DNA of 64,000 nucleotides from Zygnema cylindricum (lineage: Eukaryota > Streptophyta > Zygnematophyceae > Zygnematales > Zygnemataceae). The stretch spans positions 124,001-188,000 of the forward strand of contig JBBHKE010002683.1 in NCBI GenBank assembly GCA_037447655.1, written 5' to 3'. The notes beneath the pieces are model-generated. The model was not told the DNA's origin. It ran no database searches and saw only the letters and a program-made list of their open reading frames with translations. The position numbers and the translations under genes were made by a program. Position 1 is the stretch's first letter; the number at the start of each line of letters is the position of its first letter. Positions 10,982-23,809 of this stretch are shown here, one piece after another.

Positions 10982-13900
10982 TGCCAGTATCACGCTGCCG
11001 ATTGGAAAAAAGGACTGTGAGTAAGAAGTATCAACATCATAATTTTGCTGAAATTAAGGCCTTAAAATCTTTGCTTCCTAAATGTGCACAATTTTTTGCA
11101 AAGCTGTCATGTGCATTTGAGTTCAAATACGGCTGGGGTCTCGCTCTGGAACATAACCTGCTTTCTGTTACATGTAGGGTTTTTAGTTCTTTTAATAGTA
11201 AATCTGTGTCTCAAATAAAAATTGTTTCAATGAAATCTGGCTTAGTCGACGTTGTTGAGTGCAAAAAAAATGTCCCCTAGACAGAGTTCGAAGTCTGTAG
11301 ACAAAGAAACCGATGCATGTTTGTGCCCTGATCTTTAGTAGTTTCTCCGTTACAAAAAAGAAATTGCGATAGTTTTTGCTTGTTTTCCTTTTAAGGTAAG
11401 AAATCACCATCATGATGAAGCTACGGTTAGTTACGGTTTTTCATTGCAACACCAAATGTTTTTAAAGATAGGAGCAAAATGTATGAGACGTGTTTGTGCT
11501 GACACAACGGGAACATAACACAATGAAATGCTGGTCTTGATCGTTGAATCTGGGTGACAGTTGAAAAACCCTAAATGCTTCCTTCCTTCCAAAAGCTCTT
11601 GTTTGTGTACGAATGCCATAATGGGTCAGCCCAATAAATACACACACAACCACACATGCAGTTGCCAAAGGCCATAATTGCCCATATGCATTAGTTTGTC
11701 ACCTTGCCCTATCTGAGTACACGTGTTTTTTGAATCCTCCAAGCAGGTTAGAATTGCCTGGTAATTTGTAACGCTTTTAACACTTTGCAAGTAATGTACA
11801 CAATTTAGTGTTCCAGATAATGCTTCGAGTGGAATTCAGATTGTTTGTTCTGTTAAGTGACCAAGTTTCTTTCAATATTCTTTTACGGTTTCGAGTCAGA
11901 CAGTTAGTTAAATAGGTATTGTGACATCTGAAGACGTACATATGCTATTTCTGGCCGCATTTTTTTTAAGAACTGAAGCGTTCATAACACTTCCTTTAAA
12001 AAGTGCTCTGTGGACCACCCGCATCTGTTCCATCAGTTGTGATGACAAAATGAATTCCGACTTTCTGCTAAAAATGTTGAATCTGAATGTTTCATCAGAA
12101 CTTTGAAGGGAGAATGTGTTGAAAAAACCTGCCTTGAGATAGGCACATGGAATTGATATGATTTTCAATGCCTTTCTTCTCCACCTGGTCCCATTTCTGT
12201 TGTGACAATTGAGTGCTCTGTATGGGGCTGGCTTTTTTATTAGAGAGAACCGTCATGGCTTCAATCATAGGACATTATTAGTAGGTGCAAACAGTGTCAT
12301 TAGTCTCCTGAAATACCATAAATGGGGGTCTGTAGGAGTGTTCATGGTTTTGTTCTTATGACTTTGTTCCAGACGCTTAAGCTAGAAACGCTTCCACCTC
12401 TCGCCATGTTCTTTTGTTGGTCATATAATTCAGTCAACCAGCACAGCGGGTATGTCACATGTGAAGTGATGTTCAGCTATATGTACCTTTGTGTTTCTTC
12501 GGAAGATATAACATTTGCATATAATTCTGCTAGTAATAGTTGGAACAAGAATGAGAGTACATACAATTTGTACTCTGGAGATTTGCGAAGATTGATAAAA
12601 GAAGCAGAATGAGTAACTATTTTGTTTCTAAGTCTCGAGCGGTAACTTGTATATTGTAAGAGCACGGACGTCATACGTGAGGTGTGGTTTTATGATGCGC
12701 TCTACACGTGCTGGGTAAGGCTGTAACCGTCACTCATTGAAAGAGTACAAAAGGGTATCTCAGTGGAACTTCATAATTCCAGTTTCTTTGGCTCACTTGG
12801 AAAGGGTAGATTCGTGTTCCACTAGACTGAAAAATTGCCTATGGCTCGTCACCTTTATGGGAAACTCCTATTGGCACACAGTCTAATATGTTAGTCCTGT
12901 TTACTAAATTCTACGAATGCATAACAAAAGATGGATGCCTAACGTTTGGCATTTTGACAGCGTAACACATTGAAATATGCTCCCGTATACACTTAGCTGT
13001 GCAGTAACTCACATTGGAATGTTAACCACAATGCTTCATAGAGTTCGGAGAGGAAAACATTGAAGTCCTCTCTAGCACATTGCACTATCACTATCCTACT
13101 GATTCCACCTTACCACATCCCACCTCGCACTACTTTATAAAACCTTTCAAGATCTAATAGAATCTCAATATAATTGACTGCAAGAATAATATTTTGGAGA
13201 CTTTTTAGCATCAACATGGTCTAAGCTGTTAAAGTCGTTCTCTGTAGAATATGTTAGAAGTGTAGTATGGTATGTGCCAAGCACTGTTTTTGGATCGCAA
13301 AATGCTTGTGTTCCACACTAACTACGATTCACGGTGTGTGTGCATACACAAATAGTGGGATGCGATACTTCGATCTACTGCACCATAGTTATTGTACAAT
13401 ATCGGCTCGTGTTACATGGTATTGTAGTCTACTTTTGGGCTTAAGAATGGGGCTTAAAAGCCTTACGTTACAATTTTTATGGCCATTTCACTATTGTTTA
13501 AAAATGTTAAGGGGGTTTCGATTGCCACATAACCCTAAGGCCATAAACAGTCTAACGTCATGCGATGACCGGAAGTTAGCCTAATGGGGCCTAAGCTCCC
13601 CAGTATGAAGTGAGATGGTATTGATATTTCATGTTTAGTGTTGAAGAATGCGCATCGAGCGAGCAGAATACTGTGCCAATTAACAACTTTTATGCCACGT
13701 GCTTGTTGGGGAGCCATGCCTTATGACCGTTAATTCTCGTCAAGGAGATATTGAGTGAACACCAAACAGGAGTCAGTGTGGGCTCGTAAGGACCGCAATT
13801 ACGCTCGTTGATATCTTACAAATTTAATTGTCCCATTTCCGATAGAGATGTTTTGTATGGGTCATTCGACGACTTCTTTTGCAATTTTGCTTGGCGTACT

Positions 13901-14688
13901 TATGAATCCGCGACACTGGGAAATCCTCTGCCGAGTTTTAGAGCTACTATTAAGTGTCAATGCGTGTGTTTTGCCCGTTAACGAGCTCAAGCGGCGACAC
14001 TGCTTCGACGAAGTAGACGACAAGTGGGGGCTTCCACGTCCATGGAGGGATTCGTTCCAAATTGACGACTCTTTATAGTTGTGGACCTTAGCTTGACAGG
14101 GTGGCGAGGAGTTATCTAGCGTTGTTTTTTTTTTGGTGTACTTAGTTACCTAAAGTTTGTAATTTGTTAGGTATTCTTTTGGTTAACTTTTTCTAGTTTT
14201 CATAATATTTTAAGCTTAACATAATTTCCTTTGACACTTTTAGTCTTTAAATGCTTTATTGATTTTTTCCCCTTTGTACCCAGGTGGTTTTGATCGCAAT
14301 GGAGGCGTCCTTTTACAAAGACTATAGCAATGTTTACGAGGCCAGAGAGGTGGAACCGGTGACCCCACGAGTCGCGACTCACAATTCGATGCAATGTTGG
14401 TATTTGTTGTCGTCCTCATGGCGCAAACAATCACGTTATTCCCAATTTTTTGCACTTTTACAGTTTTACAATTCGTCAGGTCGACATGTGTACGGCTCGC
14501 ATTCTATTTAATGTGGCTACGGTTTTGTACCTTGAGCGGGAAAATGATATTTAGTATTGGGCCATAACAAATAGGGGACATTCGTATCGACCCACTAGAA
14601 TCGTCATTGTCGACCCTGAGCTAAATCGTAGCGAACGACAACGAACTTAAAGACAAGTTTTGACAAAGTCTTTAGCACCGTACAGCAA
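10982..14688. other. no gene recognised
   Basis: This is 3' flank of the KH gene followed by about 3.5 kb without recognisable coding sequence. Short open frames (for example 11908-12168 and 13267-13584) have no motif and no coding-like composition. A possible MITE-end fragment, ACTACGATTCACGGTGTG, sits near 13321. Confidence 0.5.
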
Positions 14689-14910
14689 ATGCTACAGCAA
14701 ATCTTCTGGACCGTACAATTTCTAGGTGGAATGCTACAGAAAATATTCTGGACCGTACAATTTCTAGGTCGAATGCTGCAGAAAGTCTTCAGTTACGTAC
14801 AATTATTTGGTCGAATACTGCAGCAAGTCTTGAAGGCCGTACATTTTTTAGGTCAATTGCTACAGCCAGCCTTCAGTACCGTACATATTTTAGGTCGAAT
14901 GCTACAGTGA
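14689..14910 (+). repeat. 42-bp tandem repeat, open in one frame
   Basis: About 5.3 diverged copies of a 42-bp unit resemble ATGCTACAGCAAATCTTCTG followed by GACCGTACAATTTCTAGGTCGA. Because 42 is a multiple of three, one plus-strand frame stays open for 73 codons. It gives a 14-residue periodic peptide with a core like MLQKIFWTVQFLGR and ends TGA at 14910. I see no promoter, intron or homologous family, so I treat it as a repeat first and a possible short peptide only second. Confidence 0.75.
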
Positions 14911-17147
14911 GCGAAACGGCAGTTTTCGTGACGATTTGACAAGATTTTTGCCGGCCACCGCGCGCTAACGACAACCCTCGCACTGAATTTTCTATCCACT
15001 CACATATGAATAAGTTTTTGTCGGCATGGAGGTACACATTGCTAGTTGTCGAAGACATGTGAATAGTCAGCAAGTGGCCGTCTGAGCGACAAAATAAAAA
15101 CAGTTTTTTACGTGGGAGGCAAATACGATATGTTAGGGTGGCGGGACTGTGACGCAATGCTACGCTCCGAAATTTTAGGGCAGATGATAGAAAAAACATT
15201 TTTCATCGGTTGCATGTAGTTTTTTTCATTATTTTTGTTTTGCTAGGTAACTTGTTTTCCGGGCAGAGCCAGCTTCAGGAATCTTCACGCGTATTAGACA
15301 GTTGGACTTGTAATCCTGTCATAAATATTTTTGTCGCGTATTTCTTAAATAGAGTTTCGAGGTGACAAGTGAGTGGTACAGCGTTAGCGAGAAAAATAAT
15401 AATTTTAGCGGACTGTCGTTTAGCGCGCATGTGGTACATCTTGGAAAGTCGTCATCAAAAAGTCCGTTTCGCTTTGCCGTGCTTCGATTTAGATTTGTGG
15501 TCGATAAGGAAGATTCTAGTGGATCGACATGGAATACCCGCAATATATAACTATTTTTGTCCAGTGAACAACTGAACACACTGTTTACTGAACATTGATG
15601 GTCGGCAACTCAGTCCGTACAAGGACGAAGAAGCACCTCCAGCCCTCCAGGGTCCAGAATGAAAAGAGTACGGCGCATCAGTGACGTGGCGAGAATAATG
15701 CAGCCGCCGGGGGTGTCCTTTGCCGGCAGGTCATTCCCGCCGACAAACAGCGTTACCGGCCAGCGGGTATTCTTACTGTTTTGTGTCAGGGCAAATGTCT
15801 CTCGCCTTTTGTCGTATGTGTTAGTGATAGAGCAGAGGGGAATTCGTCCCTCCATTCGAGCACGTGCCAACAGACTGTAGATGCAGTGGTGTGCACATAA
15901 GCCGCCTTAGGTGTACACTCTGGCAATGCTGCAAAGTTTTTGACATGTGCACGTGGGAAGATATCCATCGCAATACATTCTCCTGAGTTTTGAATTTTTC
16001 CCCCTTCATTGAACGAGAAGGTTTTTTTTGCGGCCTGTTTTCCTGTCTTGTCCCCTTTTTTTCCCTTTTTTTGTTGTGCATTATTTTACCCTTCCCAGGA
16101 TCGTGTGAGGTGGCTGCGTCAAATATTGGGAACCGAACCGACATCAATATTTGACGCCGTCGACGTGCTCGAATTTTATTGGTCGTCTATGTGATGACGG
16201 CATGGGATCGAGTGTTTTGGTTCGAGGCGGAAAATGCTCGCCGGTCCGTCAACGTTTTGCGCTAACGAAGGGGCTCTCCGTTACAATTAACATTTTTTGC
16301 CCTGAAAGGTTGACCACTGGCTGGGATACAGGTAGGTAAAACTTCTGTCGTATCTCACTGGACGGCCCGGGTTGACGCATTCTAACGACAAGTGGAAAAC
16401 ATTGTTTGACACTATAAGACAAAACTTCAGCGTATGTTAAAAGTGTTAATGACCGTTCCCTCAAATTGATTCCGTTTGAATACCTGTCGGGTAATATCCA
16501 GGCATCCAGATTTAGCCAGTTGTCACGCCCCTGAATATTTCAAAGCCCGTCTTTATGGGGCCAATAGGATCACCTTCCGCATTATCCGGGAGTTAACTGA
16601 AGATTCTTGCAGCCCGGCAGCCTGGCTAAAAGTTGTAAATGGGAATCTTGACAGGCTATGCCGTCACCGTTACTACTGTACTGTACTGTACTGTAGTTCC
16701 GCAGATAACCCGAAGTCCACGCATCCGAACAAAATTGCTGACGATTGCCTCACGTTTGATTTTCCACAATTTTCAAGATGTCTCCTTTTTGCCTCGAAAT
16801 GTCTGTTTCAAAACAGCCCGCTTTCAGCTACCGTACAGTTCCGTAGAGGCGATCTCCGGTTCCTCCGCGTCCTTTTTTGTACGGTCAGGCAGGGATATCA
16901 GCTGCGTTGAAAATGAACATCCGCTTCCGCTTCTAGTTGCTTAACTGGAAAGCTTAACGACACGTGTGATCATGAGACGGTTCAGGTTCGAGTTTCGATG
17001 TTTACCGGCTTTTACACTTCACACGGCAGCCTATCACAGTCTGGTGTTTGCCGTTTAGCTGCATGACGCATGAGGCACCTGGGGAATAGCTTTTCGCGGA
17101 AGCTATTTCGGTTGCGGGCACGATATTACGTCATCTTGAGCAGGTAA
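14911..17147. other. no gene recognised; one odd open frame
   Basis: No plant gene is recognisable. A GC-richer patch around 15600-15880 has long open frames on both strands; the minus-strand frame is listed separately. A short (ACTGT)n run lies at about 16676-16696. Confidence 0.4.
15610..15870 (-). CDS. unrecognised open frame of doubtful status
   Basis: An uninterrupted 86-codon frame contains WPVTLFVGGNDLPAKDTPGG and MRRTLFILDPGGLEVLLRP, then a stop at 15610-15612. Its regular alternation of hydrophobic and Gly/Pro residues looks more protein-like than its neighbours and slightly prokaryotic in flavour. I cannot assign a family, and no splice sites or promoter support it. It may be chance in a GC-richer patch, a captured fragment or contamination in the assembly. 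Confidence 0.2.
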   Translation of the reverse strand: MARARMEGRIPLCSITNTYDKRRETFALTQNSKNTRWPVTLFVGGNDLPAKDTPGGCIILATSLMRRTLFILDPGGLEVLLRPCTD

Positions 17148-18529
17148 GGGTGTGGCCCCATGTAGTTGTAACTTAGCGTACTTACTTTGTATTTTAGCGC
17201 GGATCCGGCGGACCCGGATTTCAAGTGTCTCTATGCATTCTCTCGAAATTGGGAACTTAAGATTGTGACGATTGTATACGTCGACCGACGCCCGTGACGG
17301 CTGTCAACGTGTACAATCTGTTTTGTCGCACCTTATTTTTCGAAACTTTTCGAAGCGTCGCACAATACATCGTAATTTTTGAAATGATTTGGTTTGTCTC
17401 GCGTCTTCTTGTGACATCGTAGACGTAGAGTTTTTACAGCCATGGGCTGTACAACATGCCTTTGCGTTTGCCTCTCCTGTTCGGCGCCCGCCATGAATGG
17501 AAAAATAATTCTTTACGCCCTTAGCATTTTTTTTTTCTTCGCGCGTTTTTTGTATTCTTCCCAACGTCACTTGGCTCTCGCACGTGCGGTCGCCTGAGCA
17601 CTGTGCGACCCTCCACTGCTGCCGCCAAAGTTGTGACGCTGGCATCGTCCCTCCCCCATCACCACAATTGTAAAGGGCGCGTCTTCTTTTTTCTTGTTCA
17701 ACCTGTCAAAATTCACGCATCTATGAATCTGAATATCTGCATATGTGCATATGATATATACATACATATGGATCTTCAGTTCTCTGTGGATGCTCTGTTA
17801 CTATTTTTTTTTTTTTTTTTAATTCCACCTTTTCACATGTTCGGTTATATTGTGATTATACTTACTATTTTAGTTTGAAACCTGCCACAAAACTCCAGAA
17901 ATTGGCAATAAGCTCACAAACTCACATTTATTTGGACATCTGGAACTTCTTCAAAAAAAAAAAATCATAAACTCTTGCAAATCTAGGCAGAACGGACCAG
18001 TAATTGTGCTCATAGATTTAAACCTGGCTTTGTTTAAAATGCCAAACTCTCACACCTAATCTCTATGTCAGTTCCGGTTTAATATCTAACCCTAAATTGG
18101 GAGGGACGTTATAGGTGTAAAAATCTCTGAAGTAACTAGTTGCAATTTACTAATTAGTTGTATTTAGCTGAAAATAGCATCTACTCTACATTATATATTT
18201 GGGGAATACAGACTACATTACAGCTTCCTCTCCATCCCCTCCTCTCCCACCTCTTCCCGACCCCCCCCTCCCTCGCTCCCTCTTTACGCTCCATCTCCCT
18301 CCTCTCCCTCCTCCTCCTCCTTCCTTCCCCCCTCCGCTCTGTCTTTCTCTGTTGACTCTACACCTGCACTTTTCTTACAATTATGAGAATGTGACTGGTT
18401 CTTTTTTTTGTATTTGTTGCCCCTTCTTCCTTAATTTCGAAGCTGTTTTTTTTTTGTTTGTTTTTTAATTGAAAAACCACATTAAATTGGGTGATTTGCA
18501 GTTTTTGCTATGTCCTATTATGAAGACGG

Positions 18530-18990
18530 CCGTACACAGTATTTAATGTGGAAGTAGGAGAGAAGCAGATACCATTGTCAGACAGCATGCTCAACATTTA
18601 GTGGGATGTGTGAAAGGGGCAAATAAGGAATACACGGCAATTACTGTGGATGCATGAGAGGAGCAAAACACATTGGCGTGGATACAATGGAGTGTCAAGA
18701 AACATGATCGTATTTAGTGTGGATAATTTAGAGGAGAAAATTAAATGGTCAGACAGTGTACACACTGTCAGAAGCAAATGACATCGTCAATGGTCACAAA
18801 AATTTTTGCAGTTGTGAGATGGTCAGATAACATCATCAGGGAGTGTGCACAACATTTAGTGTACAAGTATTATAAGGGCAAAAAACCGTTACAGGACAAG
18901 TGCACAATATTTAATGTGGATGTTTAAAAATGGCCAAAAACATTGTATTACAAATGCAGAATATTTAGAGTGGATGTATGGGTGGGCAAA
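18530..18990. repeat. degenerate dispersed/tandem motif block
   Basis: A motif resembling GGTCAGACAGTGTGCACAAC plus ATTTAGTGTGGATG recurs at irregular spacing of about 50-80 bp, separated by GGCAAA-like stretches. The copies are too diverged to define a unit by eye. It lies inside the 17148-21464 element. Confidence 0.45.
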
Positions 18991-20512
18991 TAATAGCTTA
19001 ATAATAGTAACTTTCATGAGATAATTTGGACTTCATATGAGCGAGCTTCAAAAAACAGTTCATGTCTCTAATGTTTAAGATTATTTTTTCAACTTACGCA
19101 AAGTCATTTTTTAGGGTATGACATTGAAAATATGCAGACAATCGAGCTGAAAAAATAAACATAAGGATTTTTTAGTAATCAATAAACAATCACAAATTTT
19201 AGAAGAAAATTACAAAACCTCGAATTTAAATACAAGCGTAAAGGTCAACAGGAACATCCTAAAAAAAAAATGTGAGCAGTTGAAAACATGAACTTGAAAT
19301 GGGGTATTTCAAATATAAGAAAAATAAAGAAGAAAAATAAAAGAACCGATTTTCATAAGAAAAGTATCAACACAAGGAGAATAACCATCTTAAAGTTATC
19401 GTCCACACCGAATCACATTAATGTAATAACCTAGCATTTTTTAGTTAACAAGACTCATCTTGTATGGGTGAGGGAAGGAGGATGGAGTATCACTACAGCC
19501 TAGTATTTTAGGGTTTCCAAGATCCATATGGGTGAGAGATCGATATCAGCCAGCTTCGGCTTATTCTTTGCCTCGGTCAAACAGAAACTACACATTAAAA
19601 TAAAAATCTCTTATTTTCTTTTCTATTTTTCTTCTTAACATCTTCTAAAATCTTTTTTAAACTCTCTTCTAAAACCTCTTTTAAACTCTCTTTGAACTCT
19701 GATTATAAGCAATTTTGTAAATAAATCACATCGCGCAGAAGCTAACACAATAGGCATAATCTGAGCCTCCATTTCTGATTTACATTGCGGTTTCATTTCA
19801 GATTAAAAACTAAAAAAATAAGTTAATATAAAAAGTTATCAACAGAGAAAAATATCCTAAAACTTTCAAACAAAGCATAAGAACTTCTCGGCCTCAGCTT
19901 TTTCCTTAGCTATAAAAGAGCAAGCAACAAAGATTTTTTAGTTTTTCTTTACGGAAGAAAGAAGAAGAATGTTTTATTTTCCATTAAAATATATAAACAA
20001 TGTTAAGGCCATATTACGAGTCTCACAATAAAACGTTAATTAGGGGAAAGTGTTGTATCAATGATTTTTCCGCGAAGACTAATTTTTAATGTGAATAATG
20101 ATTTTTTGAACCTTCCGCGGTAGTTGAAAACGTCGCTTTTTATATTTTCTCCCGCTCCATCCCCTCCCCTTAAAGCCATCTGGTGACAGAATGCGAAATG
20201 GTGTCGTTTGAAGGGGTAAAAGGGACAAAAGGTGACAGTGGCAGCGAGGGCGAGTAGAAGTGGCGCCTTGGCAGATTTTTCACCTTTCTGCCAAAGGGCA
20301 CTGCAGTTTCCTGCAAAAAAAAACCGTACAAGGTGCATGTGGACAAAAACGAACAACGCTGTACTTTTTTCGGTCTTCAAAAAATATAGAAAACTTTTCA
20401 CACGTGGGAATATATTTTCCTATTGGTGTAAACGGTTCTACTTAGCTTAAAACATATTGTCGATGTTGTTTATGATAAGTTTGAAGGGGACGTGACAGTG
20501 GGTCGAAAAAAC

Positions 20513-21293
20513 TAGTGTTGTGCATCGGTAAAAAACTTATCGCGATAACACCGATACCGATAGTTATCGGTTATCGAACGGTCAGAGGTCTCGATATATC
20601 GGTTTGGGACCAACAAATTCCATATCGGCGATAACTTTTAAAAAATATAGTATGCATACAATAGTACTATATAACATACTGTATTATATAATTTCCATTA
20701 TATAGCGTGGAATGCCACGCATAAGAATCTGTTCCGCGTATCTATTTAACTGAAAATCTTTACGGACACCGCTGCACATAAACGTAGACAAGTATAAGTT
20801 AATACTTTATTGTTATAAAATTATACTATCGAAACGGAAAAAAAAAATACATTGTAAAATTTATGAATCAAACTTTTTCCAAAAAAAGACGACCAGACTG
20901 GAAGAAGCAGACGAACACACCTGACTGCCGCCATTTCCAGACGCCATATTTTGAAAATTATGGCAGCATGAATTTTGAAAACCCCCTTAAAATAGGAATA
21001 ATGATGGAAAATTCGAGATTTTTGACCGGAATCGGGAGTAAGGGGGTCCGCTGCGCGTCCGGGGAATACGACGTACAGTTGCGTGTATATGCCTTACATT
21101 TATCTATGCGGTCCGTACAGTTATCGCCGATAGTTATCGTTATCGACATTATCGCCGATAAGTACCCGATATTATCGGCTAATTATCGGCGATAAGACCG
21201 ATGTCGATATATCGTACCAATGTATCGATTATCGGGAACCTGAAAAAATGTCCATATCGGTTATCGGTAAATCCTTACCGATACACAACACTA
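20513..21293. mobile_element. hAT-like non-autonomous element, copy A
   Basis: This 781-bp element has ends TAGTGTTGTGCATCGGTAAA and CCGATACACAACACTA and a perfect 8-bp target duplication GAAAAAAC (20505-20512 and 21294-21301), the hallmark of hAT transposons. Subterminal regions are crowded with short CGATA/TATCG palindromic words, as expected for transposase-binding sites. No transposase is encoded. The related element at 167-934 preserves the uninterrupted target sequence, which confirms the borders independently. Confidence 0.92.
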
Positions 21294-21898
21294 GAAAAAA
21301 CATAAGACGAAATTTTTTCGTACATTCTAAGTTCGAGAATGACGCAAATTGTACTTTAAAAATTTGCGATTTCATCGTACGGTCGCAACTTAGGCAGTTC
21401 GACACTAAGTTATAACGGAAAACGACAGAAAAAATCCCAAACTTAGCCACATGGGGCCGCACCCTAAGTTATGTAACAGTAATAGCGGATCGAACTTGTT
21501 TATAAATGGGTATTTAGGTGTTATGATTATAGAGTACTAAAATTGGTAAACGTCCGCGAAAGAATCACGCTATTTGGAGTTATATTTTAAAAGTTATAGT
21601 GATGGGTGTATTTAGGTGACAGCGTGGGGTCTAAATAACAAGTGGGTATCATTGAAACGGGTTAAGGGTCAAATTAGTACCGAAATTACGCGCGTACGTT
21701 TCATAAAGTTCTAATGAAACGTTTAGTTGCACGGTGCTTCGTTTCGTACAAATTTTAGTACGAAACGTCACTTTCACTTAAGGGAATTTCGTAGGAAGTT
21801 TCGCGTGCGAAATTTGTTATGCACGATCATCGCGAAGTCGCGTTTCGTTTGGCGCGCAATTTTGCACGTAAATGTTACGTAGTGAAACGTAACGTTTG

Positions 21899-22205
21899 AT
21901 TGGTTAGTAAAGCGCTAAGTAGTTAGTAAGAGATTTCGCACGTTTTTGCATTGGTCAGTCTGAGTCTTTGCTGATCAATGATTGGCCCAGGTAAAAGCCT
22001 GTTAAAACGGAGCGTTGACTCTGGCCTGGCGAGTCCACGGCGATGATGGATAAATAGTGAAGTGTAAGAGGAGAGTAGACATCTTTTCCTTTGGAAAAGT
22101 TTGTGGAAATTCCGGCTGATCTTGGTTTTGAGCGATTAATACCAAATTGGAGAAAAGGCATTTTGCATTGAAATCTCTTACTAACTAAATAGTGCTTTAG
22201 TAGTT
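21899..22205. repeat. imperfect 37-bp inverted repeat pair, possible MITE
   Basis: TGGTTAGTAAAGCGCTAAGT at 21899, continuing into AGTTAGTAAGAGATTTC, is mirrored with several mismatches at about 22168-22205 (GAAATCTCTTACTAACTAAA then TAGTGCTTTAGTAGTTA). They are separated by about 230 bp. I could not define a target duplication. The preceding 21660-21900 stretch is also full of short CGAAACG/CGTTTCG inverted words. Confidence 0.5.
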
Positions 22206-22507
22206 AAGAGATAGAATTATTAAGAGTGGAGAGTAGTGGAAAATACTTTAAAAAGAAGGGTTGAGCCACGAGGGCAAGAGACCAAGCTAATGTTATGTGG
22301 ATAGAAGCTTCTTCTAATTTAAAGTTTATCCTTATGTGAGTGTTGTCAAATGTGGATGTTTGTTTTCCAATGTGTGGAATGTGTGCTTGGAATTGTTTGT
22401 AGTAATGGGATTTTCTGAGAGGTAGGAGATCCTGTTACAAGTTACACGATGTTAAGTTCAAATAGTACCCATATCGTTGTTGTTGCGACGGTTTTTTGGG
22501 AGAATTG

Positions 22508-23069
22508 TACACCGCCAATCGTTATTAGCGTAGAAGTTTCTTTAGCGTATAATACTAATTACAGTGGTATACGCTAATTTAGAAACTGAAACTTTTGAAA
22601 AAAAACATACATTCTAATTGTTTAATAATTCTATATTGGGTCTTTGAAAAAAAGAAATGTCGGTCGCAAACCTGCTTACACTAATATAGGTATTTGTACA
22701 AAATCTAACAAATCGTACACAAATCGTACGTTCACACAGTCGAAACGTGGTTGTTGGACGAATATGTGCGAACGTGATATTTGACAACCCGATTTCATCC
22801 CCTTTTTAGAGCGCATATTCTCATGCGTCCGTGGTTACTAAAACTCTTTAGTTATACTTTTTCACTTAAAAAGGTACAATTTTTCACGGTTTGACACTGA
22901 CCGTACGCCACACTATATAAACGATAATGTACTTTCATTTTGTACGGTACTTGGAAAATAACCCTAAATGGCGTACAAAAAAAAAAAAAGCTATGCTATT
23001 TGAGAATAAAAAGAAAAAAAGAACGGGACGGAATTAGCGTACACTACGTTAATAACGATTGGCGGTGTA
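22508..23069. mobile_element. CACCG-ended MITE (562 bp)
   Basis: Inverted ends TACACCGCCAATCGTTATTA and TAATAACGATTGGCGGTGTA are essentially perfect over 20 bp, and a TA target duplication is possible. The interior matches the 25-1326 element in reverse (GTACAATTTTTCACGGTTTG block). There is no coding capacity. Confidence 0.85.
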
Positions 23070-23591
23070 GCTAATGACGAAATGGCTATGTCATACGACA
23101 AAAGCGTAGATAATCAAAAACGTTGCGAGTCTTATTCACCTTTATATGTTACTAGAGCGATCTTGGTCGTCGATCGAATCTTTCTCAGTGCGGAAAAGCT
23201 ATTAACGTATTAGACATTGCATGACATATTTTAAAAGCTACATAACTTAATAATTGTCGACCGCTTTGCAACAAGCCGTTACACTTTTTTTTTTGAGGAA
23301 AACAATCGAAAGGGAACGGTCTTGATACCCTTCAATCGTGATATCGCGATCGCTAATATGAAACCTGCACGATGAAATAAAATTGAATGCTCAAAAGATG
23401 TTGTACCTGTAATAAACTAATTAGCTATAGGTGTTGTAGCGTCATGGTGCTCTACACTGTGAATCGATATTAGTGTCAACAACACTAATTCAGGGCCCCA
23501 AGTTACGACCCCTCAAACTAAAGAATAACAATAATATTTTACAATGATCACAAAATAGCGTCAATAATTTAATTTTCCATACACTTTACAC

Positions 23592-23809
23592 TACACCGTG
23601 GATCGCTATTATTGTTAATGTTTTTACGCCACTTAAAACATATTTTCTCCGTACAAACTTGTCTTATTTTCATATGGAGAAAGCCAACTGGAAGATGAGA
23701 ATCTTGTCATTCAACCGCAACCGTCAAATACATAATCCGACATGTGTGTACAAATAAATTATGTTTTTAAGTGGAAAATGAAACATTAACACTAATAGCG
23801 ATACACGTA
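23592..23809. mobile_element. CACCG-ended MITE, short type
   Basis: The left end TACACCGTGGATCGCTATTA and the right end ACTAATAGCGATACACGTAG are inverted copies. The interior shares the CACTTAAAACAT and CTCCGTACA blocks with copies at 35782, 44008 and 54259. Another end of the same family (CTACACTGTGAATCGATATTA) lies just upstream at about 23453, so this copy may sit inside or beside an older one. Confidence 0.75.

Larger units (their letters stand above)
17148..21464. mobile_element. 4.3-kb PIF/Harbinger-like element (family D, copy 3)
   Basis: Ends GGGTGTGGCCCCATGT and its near-complement ACATGGGGCCGCACCC are flanked by TAA at 17145-17147 and 21465-21467. Roughly the first 190 bp and last 170 bp match the 768-bp copy at 167-934 in reverse orientation, so both ends belong to one family. 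The interior is about 4 kb, far longer than copy 1. It holds AT-rich sequence, a CT-rich stretch near 18215-18355, a degenerate repeat near 18530-18990, and a nested hAT-like element at 20513-21293. No transposase motif is visible in its open frames. Confidence 0.75.

Noticed and set aside
17304-20500. Transposase gene inside the 4.3-kb family D element
   Set aside because: Open frames there are at most about 120 codons and show no DDE or DNA-binding motif.
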